From assembly GCA_003255025.1 (NCBI GenBank), contig QANY01004032.1:124001-188000 (forward strand): a DNA stretch of 64,000 nucleotides. The letters are read 5' to 3'. This document shows positions 34,222-47,969 of this stretch, one piece after another. The stretch comes from Datisca glomerata (taxonomy: Eukaryota > Streptophyta > Magnoliopsida > Cucurbitales > Datiscaceae). Under the pieces are notes generated by a model. It saw nothing but the letters and a program-made list of their open reading frames with translations, had not been told where the DNA came from and ran no database searches. Position 1 is the stretch's first letter. Each line of letters begins with the position of its first letter. The position numbers were made by a program, and so were the translations under genes.

Positions 34222-37200
34222 ATGTTGTGGAAATCACAAATTGTGCCTGCTGTAATTGGCAATGGCCTAGATGAAATTTCGTTTGAAAATCTGGATAAAC
34301 CTCAAGAAAAATTATTTGATGGTAGAATTAATCCGAAAAACATTACGTTAATTCGAAAGGATCAACTCCTTCTTCTCTGGTTCAGATCCTCCATGACTGA
34401 AATAGTTCTTAGGAAATTTTGTAATACAATCACTTGAAAATTTTGCGGAAAGCTCTAGAGAGAAGTTATTCCAATCAATCAAGAGCAAGGGTGTTGCAGA
34501 TAAAGAATCAACTGCAAATACTAAAGAAATGAAATGTCAATTGCTAAGTACTGTGACAAGGTCAGAAAAATGGTTGATGTCCTAGCTGCTGCTGTAATCC
34601 AATTAATGAGCAGGATTTTTTTATGCACATACTTAATCGTCATGGGAGTGAATTTGATCATATGGTAGTAAACGTGACTTCAAGAAATGAAAAACTAACA
34701 GTAGAGGAGGGTGCAAGCATTGTTGATGAGTCATGAGTGCAGAATGGGAAGTAGGAGTGCTGAATCTGAGATAAACATGAGGTATTCTATGAATGCTAAC
34801 TTCACTGGCAGTTGTATTGGAAGGAAAATTCAAGGTACAAATGTAAATTTTGGTCGAGGAAAAGGTTTCGATCCTATAGAAGGAAACCCTGAAAATTCCA
34901 ATGGAGATAGAAGAGGTAGAGGAGGAAGGTTTGGAAGCAAACTTATATGTCAAGTGTGTGGTAGAATAGGTCATGGTGCTGACCTACTACTATAGGTTCG
35001 GTAAAGGTTACCAGACTCAAGGATCATCATTTACCTATCACAGCAATGGTTCACAGATGCAAAATGCAGCAAATATAAACTCCAGTCCCTCTGCTATGAT
35101 TGCCATCTCTAAATTGGTGAATGATCCCTCTTGGTATGCAGATAGTGCTGCAACAAATCACATTACTTCTGACCTGAGTAATTTTCATTTTGCACAAGAA
35201 TACAATGATAAAGAGAAGTTATTAGTAGGTGATGGTAAGGCACTTCATATTGCACATGTTGGTTATTATTTTCTTCCAATTCCACATGCATGTATCATTC
35301 TATAACTTAAAAATCCATGCTTAGGCTACCTCGAATAAAAAAGGAATCTTATAAGTGTGTCTCAATTATCCAAAGATGATTATTTTCTTATAGAATTTCA
35401 CACTAATTTATGTTTTGTTAAGGAAGAAGTAACCCGAGAGTTCTTCTTAGATTGAGACTTAAAGAAGGCTTGTATGAATTGATGCTGCCAGGGAAAAAAG
35501 AGAGTGGCTGCATTATCTTTTAAACCAAGTGATGAGAATCAAGCTTCTAAAATTTTTGCTTCTTTATGTACAAATAGGCCTATCGGTGTACCTAGGTCTT
35601 ACTCTTTGAATTCTATGTCAAAAGATTATGTGCTTTCTAAATGTCGTAGTAAATGGTCAACTAAGTGTCAAGTCTTTAATTCCTCAGTTGTAACTACTGC
35701 CAAGAACAAAACTCTCAATGAGCATGAAGAAAGTGTACCTAACTCTCAATGTAGTAAGTTCTTTGTCAATTAGATCGATACTTCCTTATATTCTATTCCT
35801 GAATTATGGCATTTGAGGCTTGGTCATGCAAATGTTAGGACAATTTCACAAATCTTAAGACAGTGCAATTTCTGATATGATGCCATGCACAGCCTTCCCA
35901 AAAGGTAAAAGCCATGTCTTAAATCATCAAATTTCCCAATCACATGCCATACAATCTTTACAGCTTATTCACACAGATTTATGGGGTCCCTCTCCCGTCA
36001 GTTCACAAGAAGGATATAGGTACTATATTCTTTTTCTTGATGATCATAGTAGATACTTCCAGATATACCCTTTGAAAGCCAAATCAGAAGCCTTTAACAT
36101 GTTCCTTAAATTCAAAACACTTACTGAAAAACAATTCTCCTCTACCATCAAAACTATTCAATCTAACTGGGGAGGGGAATATAAGGCTTTTGAATAATTA
36201 TTATTGTTAAGTGGGATATAATTTAGGCACTCTTACCCTCACACCCACAATCAAAATGGCAGGGTTGAAAAAAAGCACTCACACTTAGTTGAGATTGGAC
36301 TTGCACTACTTGCATAAGCATTTATGCCAATATCCTTCTAGTGGAATGCCTTTCAATCAATAGCATATGTCATGAACAGGCTTTCGACACATGTACTATT
36401 AAATAACTCTCAAATGCTATTTGGTAAGTGTCTAGATTATACTTTCCTAAAACCACTTGGTTCCTCATCTCAGACCTTATGAAAAGCATAAACTTCAATT
36501 TAGAAGTGAAATGCATTCATTCATTGGCTATTCTAACTCATATAAGGGATATTTGTGTCTCCATCCCTCTAAAAGAGTTTATATTGCTTCTAATGCCATC
36601 TTTCATGAATTTTCTATCTCTCTTGCAACTGGTTTTCCAAAAGCCAGACAAACAACACCAAGTTTCTCATATCCATCAGGAGCTAGTTCTCAATCTAGTC
36701 TCAATGCATATAAGGCAACTCACTCTCTCAATCCCGGAGATCAAGGCATGAGAGTCTCGTAAGTATCCTCTAAGCACAATTCAACAGGTAACGCTTTCTC
36801 TTCAAACAATGCATCTATTACTTCGGTCTCACCGAGTTACTCTGCTACTGATATGTCTACTATATAAGTACCCTTCATGTATTCATCTAATTAACAATTT
36901 TCAAATTCTACCTTACATACACTTAGGCCTATACCATAACAATCAATAGTTTCTTCTAAAGTAGTGCAAGTGCCTCTCACTCACACCATGATAACTAGGT
37001 CCAAAATAGGTTCCCTGAAACCTAAAACCTTCTACACCTCAAAACACACCAACATCCTAAAAGCTCACGTAGTGTGGAGAGACATAAAACAAGGCTGGTT
37101 GCTAAAGGATTTCACCAAAATCTAGGGATTGAATACTTAGAAACATTCTCACTTGTGGTTAAGTCTACAAGTATCAAAGTGATTCTAGCTTTGGTTGCTT

Positions 37201-38052
37201 CTTTCAATCGAGAAGCTTAGGATATGTGGACCCTAAACATCCACACTATGTATGCAAGTTAAAGAAGGCTCTTTACAAGCTGAAACAAGCCCCTAGAGCT
37301 TGGTATGATCAGCTGAGAACTACTTTGATTCAACGGGGATCTGCCAACACTATATTAGATAATTCTCTCTTTGTCTACAAGCATAACAATTGCACTATCA
37401 TTCTCCTAGTTTATATTGATGACATTTTAGTGGCACGAAGTGATCTTAACAAGATTACTCAACTTATATAGAGTCTCAAATAAGGATTTACACTTAAGAA
37501 CTTGGGACAAGTTCATCACTTTCTGGGCATGAAAGCTATCAGGACTTCTAAAGGATTTTACTTATCTCATACAGGTTATATCAGTGAATTGTTACACACT
37601 ACAAACAGATCACAGCTAAACCATGCCTTAAACCAATTAATACATATGTGAAATTGCATCAAGATGAGTCTGGAGAATTTTATCACCCTTTACTAAAGCA
37701 TCATAGGAAAATTACTATACCTCATGCTTACTAGACCTGATGTGGCTTTTACTGTCAATAAATTGAGTCAATTTTTACAAAAGCCAACTGTGACCCACTG
37801 GATAGCCTATAAACGTCTACTTAGATATACCTTAAAGGATCAATTTTTTATGGCATTCTTCTCAAACCATGACAAACACTCATCTTGAAGAATTTACTAA
37901 TACTGATTGGGCATCAAACATTGATGATCAGATGTCCATAGGAGGTTATACAGTGTCTCTTAGATCTTTTCAAATTTCTTGTTCATCTAAGAAACATCCA
38001 AAAAGTGAGTGAGTATCGTGCACTCTCTAATGTTTCAATTGAGCTTGCATGG
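34222..38052 (+). pseudogene. Copia A gag-pol, 5' part up to RNase H, broken
   Basis: Gag starts with MLWKSQIVPAV and NPKNITLIRKDQLLLLW (34222-34437) and ends in a knuckle CQVCGRIGHGADL (about 34950-34990) whose last Cys is lost. Protease: WYADSAATNHIT (about 35130-35165). GAG-pre-integrase: LWHLRLGHANVRTISQIL (about 35806). Integrase: HTDLWGPSP, then SNWGGEY, then NQNGRVEKKHSHLVE (35970-36300). The second catalytic Asp of integrase (normally SDxGGEY) reads Asn. The reverse transcriptase is missing the segment with its first catalytic Asp, between LALVASFN (about 37208) and [17 protein letters not shown] is present (about 37409). RNase H begins TNTDWASNIDD (about 37900) and is cut after ELAW by the Gypsy insertion at 38053. 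Many stops and frameshifts. Confidence 0.88.
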
Positions 38053-39275
38053 TGTTATACCATAATTCTTAGGCAAAATAATGACCCAATTGAAACTCTT
38101 GAAGAGACACCTATGTGTTGGAATCTTAGTGCAAATAAGATGGTTTGAAAACATAATTACTAGGTTGAAAGAGAAGTCCCAACAACCATGTGCCAAGAGT
38201 GTTAGACTGGTAGAATAGACCTCGGCAAATTGCCAAGGTCATAAAAAAAGACCTCGGCATTATGTCGAGGTCCCCAAAGGAAAGATGCCTCGGCATTATG
38301 CCGCAGTCCTCATAGGAAAGAGACCTCAATATTATGCTGAGGTCCTCAAAGGGAAAAATACCTTGGCACTATACCAAGGACCCTCCCACCGAAACAAGGT
38401 TGGGCATTATCCCGTGTGTATGTGATAGATCTAAGACATGTCACTAATGACAATGTAAACAGAAAAGGTCTCAGTGAGGAGCAAATGAACATCTAATCAG
38501 AAGCTAGAATGACCCATTAATGAAGTTTCAAGTAGTAAGGACTCAGAACAACTAACGACCTGGGACGTATCACTAGTGATGCACATTAATAACATCTTAA
38601 CCAATAAGGGGCCAACATGGATAGTATAGTACAAAATATCTAGAATCAGGTGCAAATTAGACTGACTCCAGCAGAATGTTTTAAGTAAGGGAACCAATGG
38701 TTGAGCTACAGGTCACTACACCTTAGCTAGGCTGACAAATGACATTAGACCTCATACCATTCAGGAGACAATGGTTGAACTCCAACCCACTACACCTTAG
38801 GACGATAGTGAGCTGGACTGACCGGTGACGTCAGCCCTCATCAGGTCGTAACCTTCATGAACCAATGAGCTGAGGTGAGAGACTGAAAGAACTCCAAAGT
38901 CATACCTCATTGGAGGATCAGATAGGGGAGAGATGTTATTGGAGGAATGGAGATATCGTACAATAATCCTAAAGCCCCAATTAAACAAGCTAACATTATA
39001 AATATGTGGAACATCATGGTAAAAGATATGCAGTCATCCTCCTTCCACACTTCTGACTTGATTACTCCCTTCTGTTCTAACTTAATCTTCGGAGGGGCAA
39101 CAAGGGGACCACGCCCCCTTTACTTGGTCATCTAGGTACCTTCCCCCTTTTGCAAGTCATGTAGGATAATATCCAAAGATAAAGATCCCCCTTTTTTGCA
39201 TAAAAGGTTTATTAATTTATTTGTCTATCTTCATCATCACTTCATCATTTATTCCTCTAAAATCTCCTTAAAACA
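38053..39275 (+). repeat. 5' LTR of the Gypsy element
   Basis: Aligns with 55873-57336. It is shorter because it has fewer 36-bp hairpin units and lacks roughly 100 bp present in the right LTR at about 56500-56610. Confidence 0.92.
38215..38390. repeat. 36-bp hairpin repeat array in the left Gypsy LTR
   Basis: About 5 units of GACCTCGGCATTATGCCGAG plus GTCCTCAAAGGAAAGA. Each unit carries CCTCGGCAT/ATGCCGAGG, a 9-bp inverted repeat around one base. Units here are more degenerate than in the right LTR. Confidence 0.85.
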
Positions 39276-39899
39276 TTCGGCATCATTTGTGGAAAATGAT
39301 GTAGCTTTAATAATAAAAAATTCCTTTTTGGTTTTTACGTCATTCGCGCCTTTAAACGTAAGATGAGCCGAAGATCCAACAGGATTCTAAAAATCGCTTC
39401 ACGCTCAAAAAAAGCGTCTGAAGCACCCCACCCCGAGCTACCTCAACCTTGTTAGAGGCCTGCCCATCGAAGACCAACTATGGCTCAATGTTTTTAGAAT
39501 GAAAAGTCTGAGAATTTAATGAAGCTTTGAATCATCTGGATCAAACCCACCGTTGCAACTACCAAGAGTTTGACCGTGAAGGCTCCAAAGGAAAATGGGA
39601 GCATCGGAGCCACCCAAAAATCCTAGAAGAACCACTCAAGAAAGGAAGGCCCAAAGGGAGGCCGAAGCTACCACAGATAGTGAAGCTAGGTATGGGGTCG
39701 AGATAGAAAGATTAAGAGCTCAAATAGGAAACATGCAGAAAGTGTTTCATAACCATATCCCATTTTCGGTTGAGTCTCTCATAGAGCAAGCCGAACCTCC
39801 TTTCATAGAGGAGATAATGAGAGCAGAGATGCAACCGTGATTCAAAATGCCTGCCATTACACCGTATGATGAGAGTAAGGATCTTGTCGAGCACCTAGA

Positions 39900-41800
39900 T
39901 GGTGGTCGTCGCTGCACGTGCACGGCGGAAGCGTGTGACGCGTGGCCATTTAAAAAATTGAACCTTTTAGTAAAATAAAATCGCGCAACGCTACAATAAT
40001 CATTTTTTATTGAAACTCTTTTTCAATCAGTCACGATCTATTATATATTTATATATTAAATTAACAACATGCAAAGTTAGAAATCATATACCTCTTGTAG
40101 TTTAAATCAAGACTCCTCACGAAACCGATCGATTCTCTGTTCTCACGAAATAATTCCAATGATCAACAGACTCTGAGATCCACGCCAAGATCTTCCAATT
40201 CAATCATCAACGCACTATGACGTGTGTGAACACGTAGAATATAACGTAGACACTTTTCTATCTCTAGATGTACTCAACACATGAGATCTAGAGATTTTAC
40301 TAAGAATGACTTTTGTGAGACGATTCTAAAAACAAATGTGATGATGATTCTTTTAGAGATTTTGATTAACTCATAATCGTAGAAAAAATCACTTTTTGAG
40401 AAATTTTTGTGTTCTTCTCTCAACTCTTGATTGATGAACTGATTCTCTGATTGATTAACTGATCATCTTATCAATTCCTGTCATTAGAATAAAATCTGTA
40501 TATTTTTCTAGATAATGTCGTATCATACAATTTTAAAGATAATTAAAAACTAAAATTAATATTTAATTTTAAATTACACAATACAGTGGGACCCACTGTA
40601 TGTTGGTGCACAACTGCAGTGCCAAGTGGCACTACAGTAGTCCATGTCAATCTCTGATACCCAAATCATTGATTGACACGTGACAATAACTGTAAATTAA
40701 TTATTTAGTTTAAGTAGATAAAATATCTAGATATTAGTTAATTCAAAATTAACATATCTGATTATCACTATCAACTAAATTATCTATTATCTCACAAATA
40801 ATAGATTTAGTTGATCAAAAATATTATTTAATAATAATTTAATTATCTAATTTTACAAATTAGATATTCTGTCTTACTTATCGATATATATATATATATA
40901 TATATATNACCTATAATCCTAAGCTCCAATAAATAGATTATTAATTAAACTTTTTAATTCAATAATCTTATTTATTAATTTCATTATTACTCCACTATAA
41001 ATATGGAATTGCACTCTTAGACATTATATATTATATTTACAGATTTTTCTTATGTAGTCCATTGATATAATCAATTCATGTAATTATGTCCTCCAATTAT
41101 TGGTTCGTAAATTAAAACTGGTCAAAACTACAATTTTACACTGCTAATTAACTCTTGATCCTTAAGTATCATTAATTCACTAGTGAATGACTAATATATA
41201 ATCTTATTATAAATTTGAGCTCAGTAACCATTAAATTCTAAAATTAACACTTAAGGGAACTCATATACGATCCGTTAGAAAAACTTAGATTCCAAATCTT
41301 GTATGATCATGTTCCCAACCGTGCATATCACTGAATCTCTAAAACAAAAGTCATTAGCCTGTTTTACAAAGAAATATTAACGAGTGAATCAAAAGATCTA
41401 GTAGAAATGTATAAGTGTTTATGACTACTCAGGATTCAGACTGATCTACATATGATTAACGAATTGATGTGTAATAAATCTTTATTATAAACGACATGTT
41501 GATAAAGATATTAATTCACATCGGCCCAGTCATATATAATCTCATATATAAAATATTTTCACTAAAATGTCTATCCACATTAATGAACCTGATCTAGATC
41601 ACATGCATTCATAATGATTAATGAACCGTACTAACAACCATTCATTAAAGATTCCATACTTTAATATATTACTAGCAACTTTACTCATTATATATTATCT
41701 TAATTATCTCGTGCTAATAAAATATCATAGTCTCATTAATGTATATGAAATTTCATATTGAAATGTCAATACACATGCTTTGAGGGCATAACCTCCAACA
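39900..41800 (-). repeat. 3' LTR of Copia B
   Basis: Plus-strand left edge TGGTGGTCGTCGC, right edge ACCTCCAACA. Aligns end to end with 45383-47366 apart from indels. Contains the (TA)n microsatellite at about 40884-40907 and the ambiguous base at 40908. Confidence 0.9.
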
Positions 41801-44003
41801 ATCTCTCACTTGACCTAAAGAAAATGTGGCATCTCTCTTAATCTCATGTTACGCACGTGATTCTCAAATAAATTCAGAGGAAGTGTCTTTGTAAAAGTAT
41901 CGACCAAGTTTTATTCTGACGCTATCTTCATAACAGTCATTTCCCCTCGATGTATGATCTCTCTTACAAGATGATATTTTCTCTCTATGTGCGTGCCCCT
42001 CTTGTGACTCCTCAGTTCCTTGGAATTTGCTACTGTCTCACTGTTGTCACAGTATAGGATTAGTGGCTTGGAACTACTTACAGATTAGTATAGAACTTTC
42101 TGAGCGATACTACTTCTTTCGTAACTTCACAAGCCGCTATATATTCAGCTTCCATAGTGGAATCTGCAATGCTGTATTGTTTAATACTTTTTCAGACTAT
42201 AACACCTCCACCTAGGATAAATACTGATCTAAATTTTGACTTTTGACTATCTCTGTCTGATTGAAAATCAGAATCAGTATATCCAGTGGAGTTCAGGTGT
42301 CCACCTAAATAAACAAGTATATAATTTCTCGTTCTCCTAAGATACTTGAGAATGTTCTTTACTGCAATCTAGTATTCCAAACCTGGATTTGATTCATAAT
42401 GATAGACAATTCTCACTGCATAACATATGTCTGGTCTCGTACATAACAACATGAGTTCCAACTGTTGAATCATAGGGAACCTTTCTCATATACTCTTCCT
42501 CTTGAGGTGTCTTAAGACATTGTTCCTTGGAGAGGACAATTTCAGGATGGTCGGTAGTTGACCTTTCTTGCAATTTTCATAGAGAATCTCTCCAACACCT
42601 TATCAATATAAGATATTTGAGAAAGTACTAAGAGTTTATTCTTTCTATCCCTTAGGATTTGGATGCCTAGAACATAACTCGTATCTCTCAAATCTTTCAT
42701 TTGAAATTTCTCAGCTAACCACTTCTTTACCTTTGACAAAGTTTCTACATCATTCTCAATGAGTAGAATATTATCAACATAAAGAACTAAGAAAATCACT
42801 ATCTTATCTTGATGTATTTATAAACACAGCGTTCGCAACATTTTTCTCGAAGGCATAAGACTTTATAATCTCATTAAAGCTAAGATTCCAAGATCTTGAT
42901 GATTGCTTTAATATATAAATAGATTTAAACAACTTGCATACTTTCTGATCTTACCCCTTTTGTACGAACCCTTATAGTTACATCATATAGATGCTTTCTT
43001 CAAAAGAGTCATTCAGAAAAGCTATTTTAACGTCCATTGCTTCTTCATAAGATAATAGATCATTATTATCAGTATCTGACACTAGGACATGTGCCTCTAG
43101 TTTGTAGCAATTTGGTTATCTTTCAACCCTCCCACTATGACGTTGCACCGAGGTTTCCTTTACAGGAACTATGGTTTCTCCTGTTTGTCATTTATTAGTA
43201 GAAATTGAAGGTGGTCTGATCTCATCAGCCACTAATTCCTCGAGAACTACTTTGCTACGAGGTTTGTAGTTTTACGTATAGTCATGCTCAAGGACGATTG
43301 CATTTGTTGATACAAACATCTTTTGATCTTTGTGACTATAAAAGTACCCACCTCTAGTCTCTGGAGCATAGACTATGAATATGCATAACTCAGACCTCGA
43401 GTCTAACTTTCTAGTCTTTGGTCTAAGAACATGAGCTTGACACCATCATATACAAAAATGAAGCAAACTAGGTTTGGAGCCATTCCATAACTCTAAAAGT
43501 GTCTTGCTTATAGACTTAGAAGGCACTGCATGCATAATGTAAGTTGTCGTGTGTAGTGCATATCCCCAAAATATAAGTGACAGTTATGAGTAGCTTAACA
43601 CCGATATAACCATATCCAATAAGGTTCAGTTTCTCCTTTCTGCAACACCACTTTTCTGTGGTCTTCAAGGTGCTGTGAGTTAGGATAGTATTCTACACTC
43701 CAGCAAATAATCTTTGAATTCTAAACTCAAGTATTCATCGCCTTGATCGGATTAAAGGGTTTTCAATAATTTACCTAATTGCTTTTCAGCTTCACATTTG
43801 AAGTCTTTAAACTTTACAAAAACTAAATGGATTGTCCCTAATGCTTTAGGTGACACGAGCGCAGCACTGCCAACTCTCAAAACGATCTCGTCATTAGCCA
43901 ATTTCCTTGATGAAAACCATATGTTACATTGACATGTCAACCTTCTCCCACTTACTATTTTAAGATTGTGTGTTTCCATTTTAACTAATTCCAAATTAAT
44001 CAT
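41801..44003 (-). pseudogene. Copia B pol remnant (RNase H, RT, integrase traces)
   Basis: Reading leftward: a junction where a pre-integrase block (DEIVLRVGSAALVSPKALGT) runs directly into an integrase block (FKDFKCEAEKQLGKLLKTL) at 44003-43752, which implies an internal deletion. RT follows, with a broken N-terminal part at about 43100-42800 and YVDNILLIENDVETLSKVKKW (42799-42720), where the catalytic YVDD reads YVDN. Then LGIQILRDRKNK, and RNase H with STGYTDSDFQSD and ADSTMEAEYIAACE at about 42280-42130. The C-terminal FENHVRNMRL block lies close to the LTR. Stops and frameshifts throughout. Confidence 0.85.
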
Positions 44004-45382
44004 TTGTTAAAATAATAACCCTCTAAATATTTAATAATCATTTATGTCAATCTCATTGGTCTAAGTTCATTTAACCTTCTAAAATGCGTAAGTCATAATT
44101 ATGTGAATTTTGATTAACTAATTAATTATATGCATCAAACTTTAATCAAACTCTTATCAAACTCTTTTATTAAAGCCAGTTATCCTAAATGTTACTATAA
44201 CCCTTAGTGTGATGCGATTACAAAGTTTTAACTAAGTAAAACCTAACAATTTATATGCAATTGATTCCATAACATATAAATATATTATAACAATCCTAAT
44301 GAATCATGTTTCTACTGATAAGATGTATGATTAAATACAACTGTGTGTGATTTTCATGTATGGCATGAGATCGACTAATGCATGAACATGTTATCAACCA
44401 TAACAATTAAAATAATTATTTAAAAATTAAAAAATAAAAATGGACCGAGTGACTATTGGGTATTTCTAAATTACAACCCTTGTTTACAAATTAAATTACA
44501 AAGCGGACTTCAAGAATACATATTTTCCAAATATTGCATTCTCCTCTTGATCTCCATCTTTATAACCTTCAAGTATTGAACAAAAATCTATTTAATTAAG
44601 AAAAACTATTTTTTATTTAAAATTAAATTCTATATTTATCGCTTTAAAATTCGTTGACTTTGACTTAGTCAAATAAACATTTTATTTGATTTAATTAAAC
44701 TTGAGTAAAACTCAATCAACCTATTAATTTCTAATTTTCATGAAATTTAAAATTAATAATTTAATTTTAAAATTACATATATTTGAAAATTTAAAATGAT
44801 AATAGATAGATTAGGATTATCACAAAATCTATAGTGATAGGGTTGGTTGGTACCAGGGTATGTGCGAAACTTTTCTAAATGTGACAACAGTTACCACCGA
44901 CGACCACCACCAGTCACCGCGACCACCAGTCGCCACCGTCGGTGCCCATTATCCAGCGACGTCGCCGGAATAGTAAATTCTAGCGATATTGTCAGAAATA
45001 CAAAATTGACGGCGCCATCGCTGAAAATCTAATTTTCAGTGCCCGCCGGAATTCTAAAAGAATTCCTATTTCTTTTCTTTTTCCTCCGTCGTTCATCTCA
45101 CGCATTCATCGTCTTCTCACGATCGGAATAATTACAATAAGTATTTAAAATAAAATTACAAAAATTCCAACGTTGCAAAATGGCTTACACGAGATCAAAA
45201 GAAAAATAAAAAGATCAAAACCTAAACCAATAATCACCATACAATTAACAATCCATTATTTTCATATATTCAAAAAACATAACCATCCATTCGTTCATAC
45301 ATATCTCATATTATATGAATAATGCAAGAAAACTCACACAATATTTAACGTATAAATATACAAAAGACTGTTTTAAAACCAC
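44004..45382 (-). other. Copia B 5' internal region, gag not recognisable
   Basis: Between the 5' LTR and the pol remnant. A GC-richer patch (44880-45060) has no gag similarity that I can see. No normal primer site follows the 5' LTR (the adjoining minus sequence is GTGGTTTTAAAAC). Confidence 0.5.
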
Positions 45383-47366
45383 TAGTTGGTCATCGCGACG
45401 CGTGTGCGGTGGAAGCGTGTGGCGCGTGGCCATTTAAAAAATTAAACACTTAATAAAAAAATCAAAATTTTTAGTAAAACAAAATTGCGCAACGCTACAA
45501 TAACATAAAAATTTTTTATTGAAAACTTTTTTTTCAATCAGTTAGATCCATTATATATTTATATATTAAATTAACAACATTCAAGGTTAGGAATCATATA
45601 CCCCCTGTAGTCTAAATCAAGCGTCCTCCCGAAACCGATCGATTCTCCATTCCCACGAAATCATTCCAACGATCAACAAACTACGAGATGTACACCAAGA
45701 TCTTTCAAGTCAATCATCAACGTACTAGGACGTGTGTGGGCACGTAGAATATCACGAAAACACTTTTCTATCTCTAGACGTACTCAACACATGAGATCTA
45801 GAGATTTTACTGAGAATGACTTTTGTGAGACGATATTCTAAAAGAACATGATGAAGATTCTTTTAGAGGTTTTGATTAACTCTCAAGCGTAGAAAAATCA
45901 CTTTTTGAGAAATTGCGTTCTTCTCTCAACTCTTTGTTGATGAACTGATTCTCTGATTGATTAACTAATCATCTGATCAACTCATGTCATTAGAATATAA
46001 ATATGTATCTTATTCTAGATAATGACATATCAGATATTTATGGATAATTAAAAATTAAAAATAATTTTTAATTTCAAATTGTCCAATACAGTGGGATCTA
46101 CTATATAATGGTTCACAACTGCAGTGCCCTATTGTGTTGCACCCTCACTATTGTAATGCCACATGACACTATAGTAGTCCATGTCAATCTCTGATACCCA
46201 ATTAGTGATTGACACGTGACAATTACTGTAAATTAAATATTTATTTTAATCAGATAGATATCTAGATATCAGTTAATTCAAAATTAACATATTTGATTAC
46301 CCCTATCAATTAAATTATCTGTTATCTAAAAATAATAGATTTAGTTGATCCGAAATATTATCTAATAATAATTTATTTATCTAATTTCATAAATTAGATA
46401 TTCTGTCTCACTTATTGATAATTAAAAAGTAATCGATAATTATTTATATGTATTTATTCCAAAATTTACATTTATATATATATATATACAAATAATTCAA
46501 TTATCTCAAATGTACTTGCCCTAGAATAAAAATTTCTTTGCAAGTTGGTCATTTTCTCACGTCCTGAAATATTCACACTCTAGACTGCATAGTATAGAAG
46601 TGACTTGAAGACCATGAACCTATAATCCTAAGCTCCAATAAATCAGATTATTAATTAAATTCTTTAATTGAATAATCTTAATTATTAATTCTATTATTAC
46701 TCCACTATAACTATGAAATTGCACTCTTAGCGATTATAGATTGTATTATAGAGTATTCTCTTGTAGTCCACTAATATAATCAATTCATGTAGTTTTGGCC
46801 TCTAATTATTGGTTTTAAAATTAGAATTGGTCAAAATTATCATTTTACCCTTCTAATTATCTCTTGATCCTTAAGTATCAGATTATTAATTAAATTCTTT
46901 AATTAAATAATATTAACTATTAATTCTATTATTACTCCACTATAACTATAAAATTGCACTCTTAGAGATTATAGATTGTATTTAAAGAGTATTCTCGTGA
47001 AGTCCACTAATATAATCAATTCATGTAGTTTTTGGCCTCTAATTATTGGTTCTAAAATTAATGATACTTAAGGATCAAGAGATAGTTAGAAGGGTAAAAT
47101 GATAATTTTGAATTGATTATACTAGTAGTCATTCATTAAAGATTTCATGTTTTAATATGTTGCTGACAATTTTATTCATTATCTATTATCTTAATTCTCT
47201 CGTACTAATACAAAATCATAGTCTCATTAATAAATATTGAATTTTCAAATATTTATATAAATTATTCAACAATAATTTAAAAGAACAACTATAAGAAAAA
47301 TGTAATCCACATTATATTGCATATCAAAATATCAATACATATACTTTGAGGGCATAACCCCCAACA
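45383..47366 (-). repeat. 5' LTR of Copia B, locally rearranged
   Basis: Aligns with the 3' LTR, but the part 46643-47115 has a tandem duplication of roughly 240 bp. Within the second copy a 50-bp block (47062-47111) lies inverted relative to its counterpart at 46831-46880, with one mismatch by eye. Sequence present in the other LTR after that point is missing. Confidence 0.85.
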
Positions 47367-47969
47367 CTAGAAACATTTAAGACAATTGAGCCCGACCGCA
47401 ATCTCATCCTTTTCTGAGCTCGACAAATTATTTATACATTAGTTCCTGGGAGGAAGGGATCAAAAGAAACCTGCGACCTACCTCCTCACCGTCAAACAAA
47501 GAAGAGATGAGAACTTATGAGATTATGTTATCTAGTTCAACACGAAAGCCTTGAAATTTGATGGATATGTCGAGAATATCGCCCTGACAACCCTTCTTTC
47601 AGGACTGCAGGATGAAAGACTGTTATCGTCACTAGTTAAAAAGCCCCATACAAACTTTGCAGAACTGCTAAAGAGAGCCCAAAAGTACACTAGTGCAACC
47701 GAGCTCTTATCCACCCATGGAAGGGAACAAATTGATCGCGAAGAGAATGGAGGAAAGGTGGGGCCTAAGGAAGACATGAAGGATTTTAACCGACGACCTG
47801 AGAAGAAGAAGGATCAGGAGAACCCAAAACCAATTGCCCAAAATAATTTTAAACAAATGAGGGTTGACAGATTTAACACCCTGACGCCACTCAATTTTTT
47901 ACGTGACCGAATACTTGTCGCCATAAGTGACAAATGATAACTCTGATGGCCAAAGAAGCTGAGAGGTAA

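Larger units (their letters stand above)
39900..47366 (-). mobile_element. Copia element B, innermost element, minus strand
   Basis: Flanked by CTAGA at 39895-39899 and CTAGA at 47367-47371, an exact 5-bp duplication within the Gypsy gag. The LTRs are long: 39900-41800 (1901 bp, 3' LTR) and 45383-47366 (about 1984 bp, 5' LTR). On the minus strand LTRs start TGTTGGRGGTTATGCCCTCA. The internal 3.6 kb holds a reduced pol. Much of gag and integrase is missing and stops are frequent, so it is non-autonomous. The base N at 40908 sits in a (TA)n run inside the 3' LTR. Confidence 0.92.
39595..47937 (+). pseudogene. Gypsy gag, split by Copia B
   Basis: The first part (39595-39894) opens MGASEPPKNPRRTTQERK, has a coiled-coil-like stretch, a stop just before FKMP, and runs to DESKDLVEHL. 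The gene resumes at 47367 with LETFKT and then GGRDQKKPATYLLTVKQR, ALKFDGYVENIALTTLLSGL and FAELLKRAQKYTSA, typical retrotransposon gag of plant Gypsy. A segment of the gag core between LETFKT and the GGRD block is missing. Gag is the structural protein of the virus-like particle. Confidence 0.85.
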
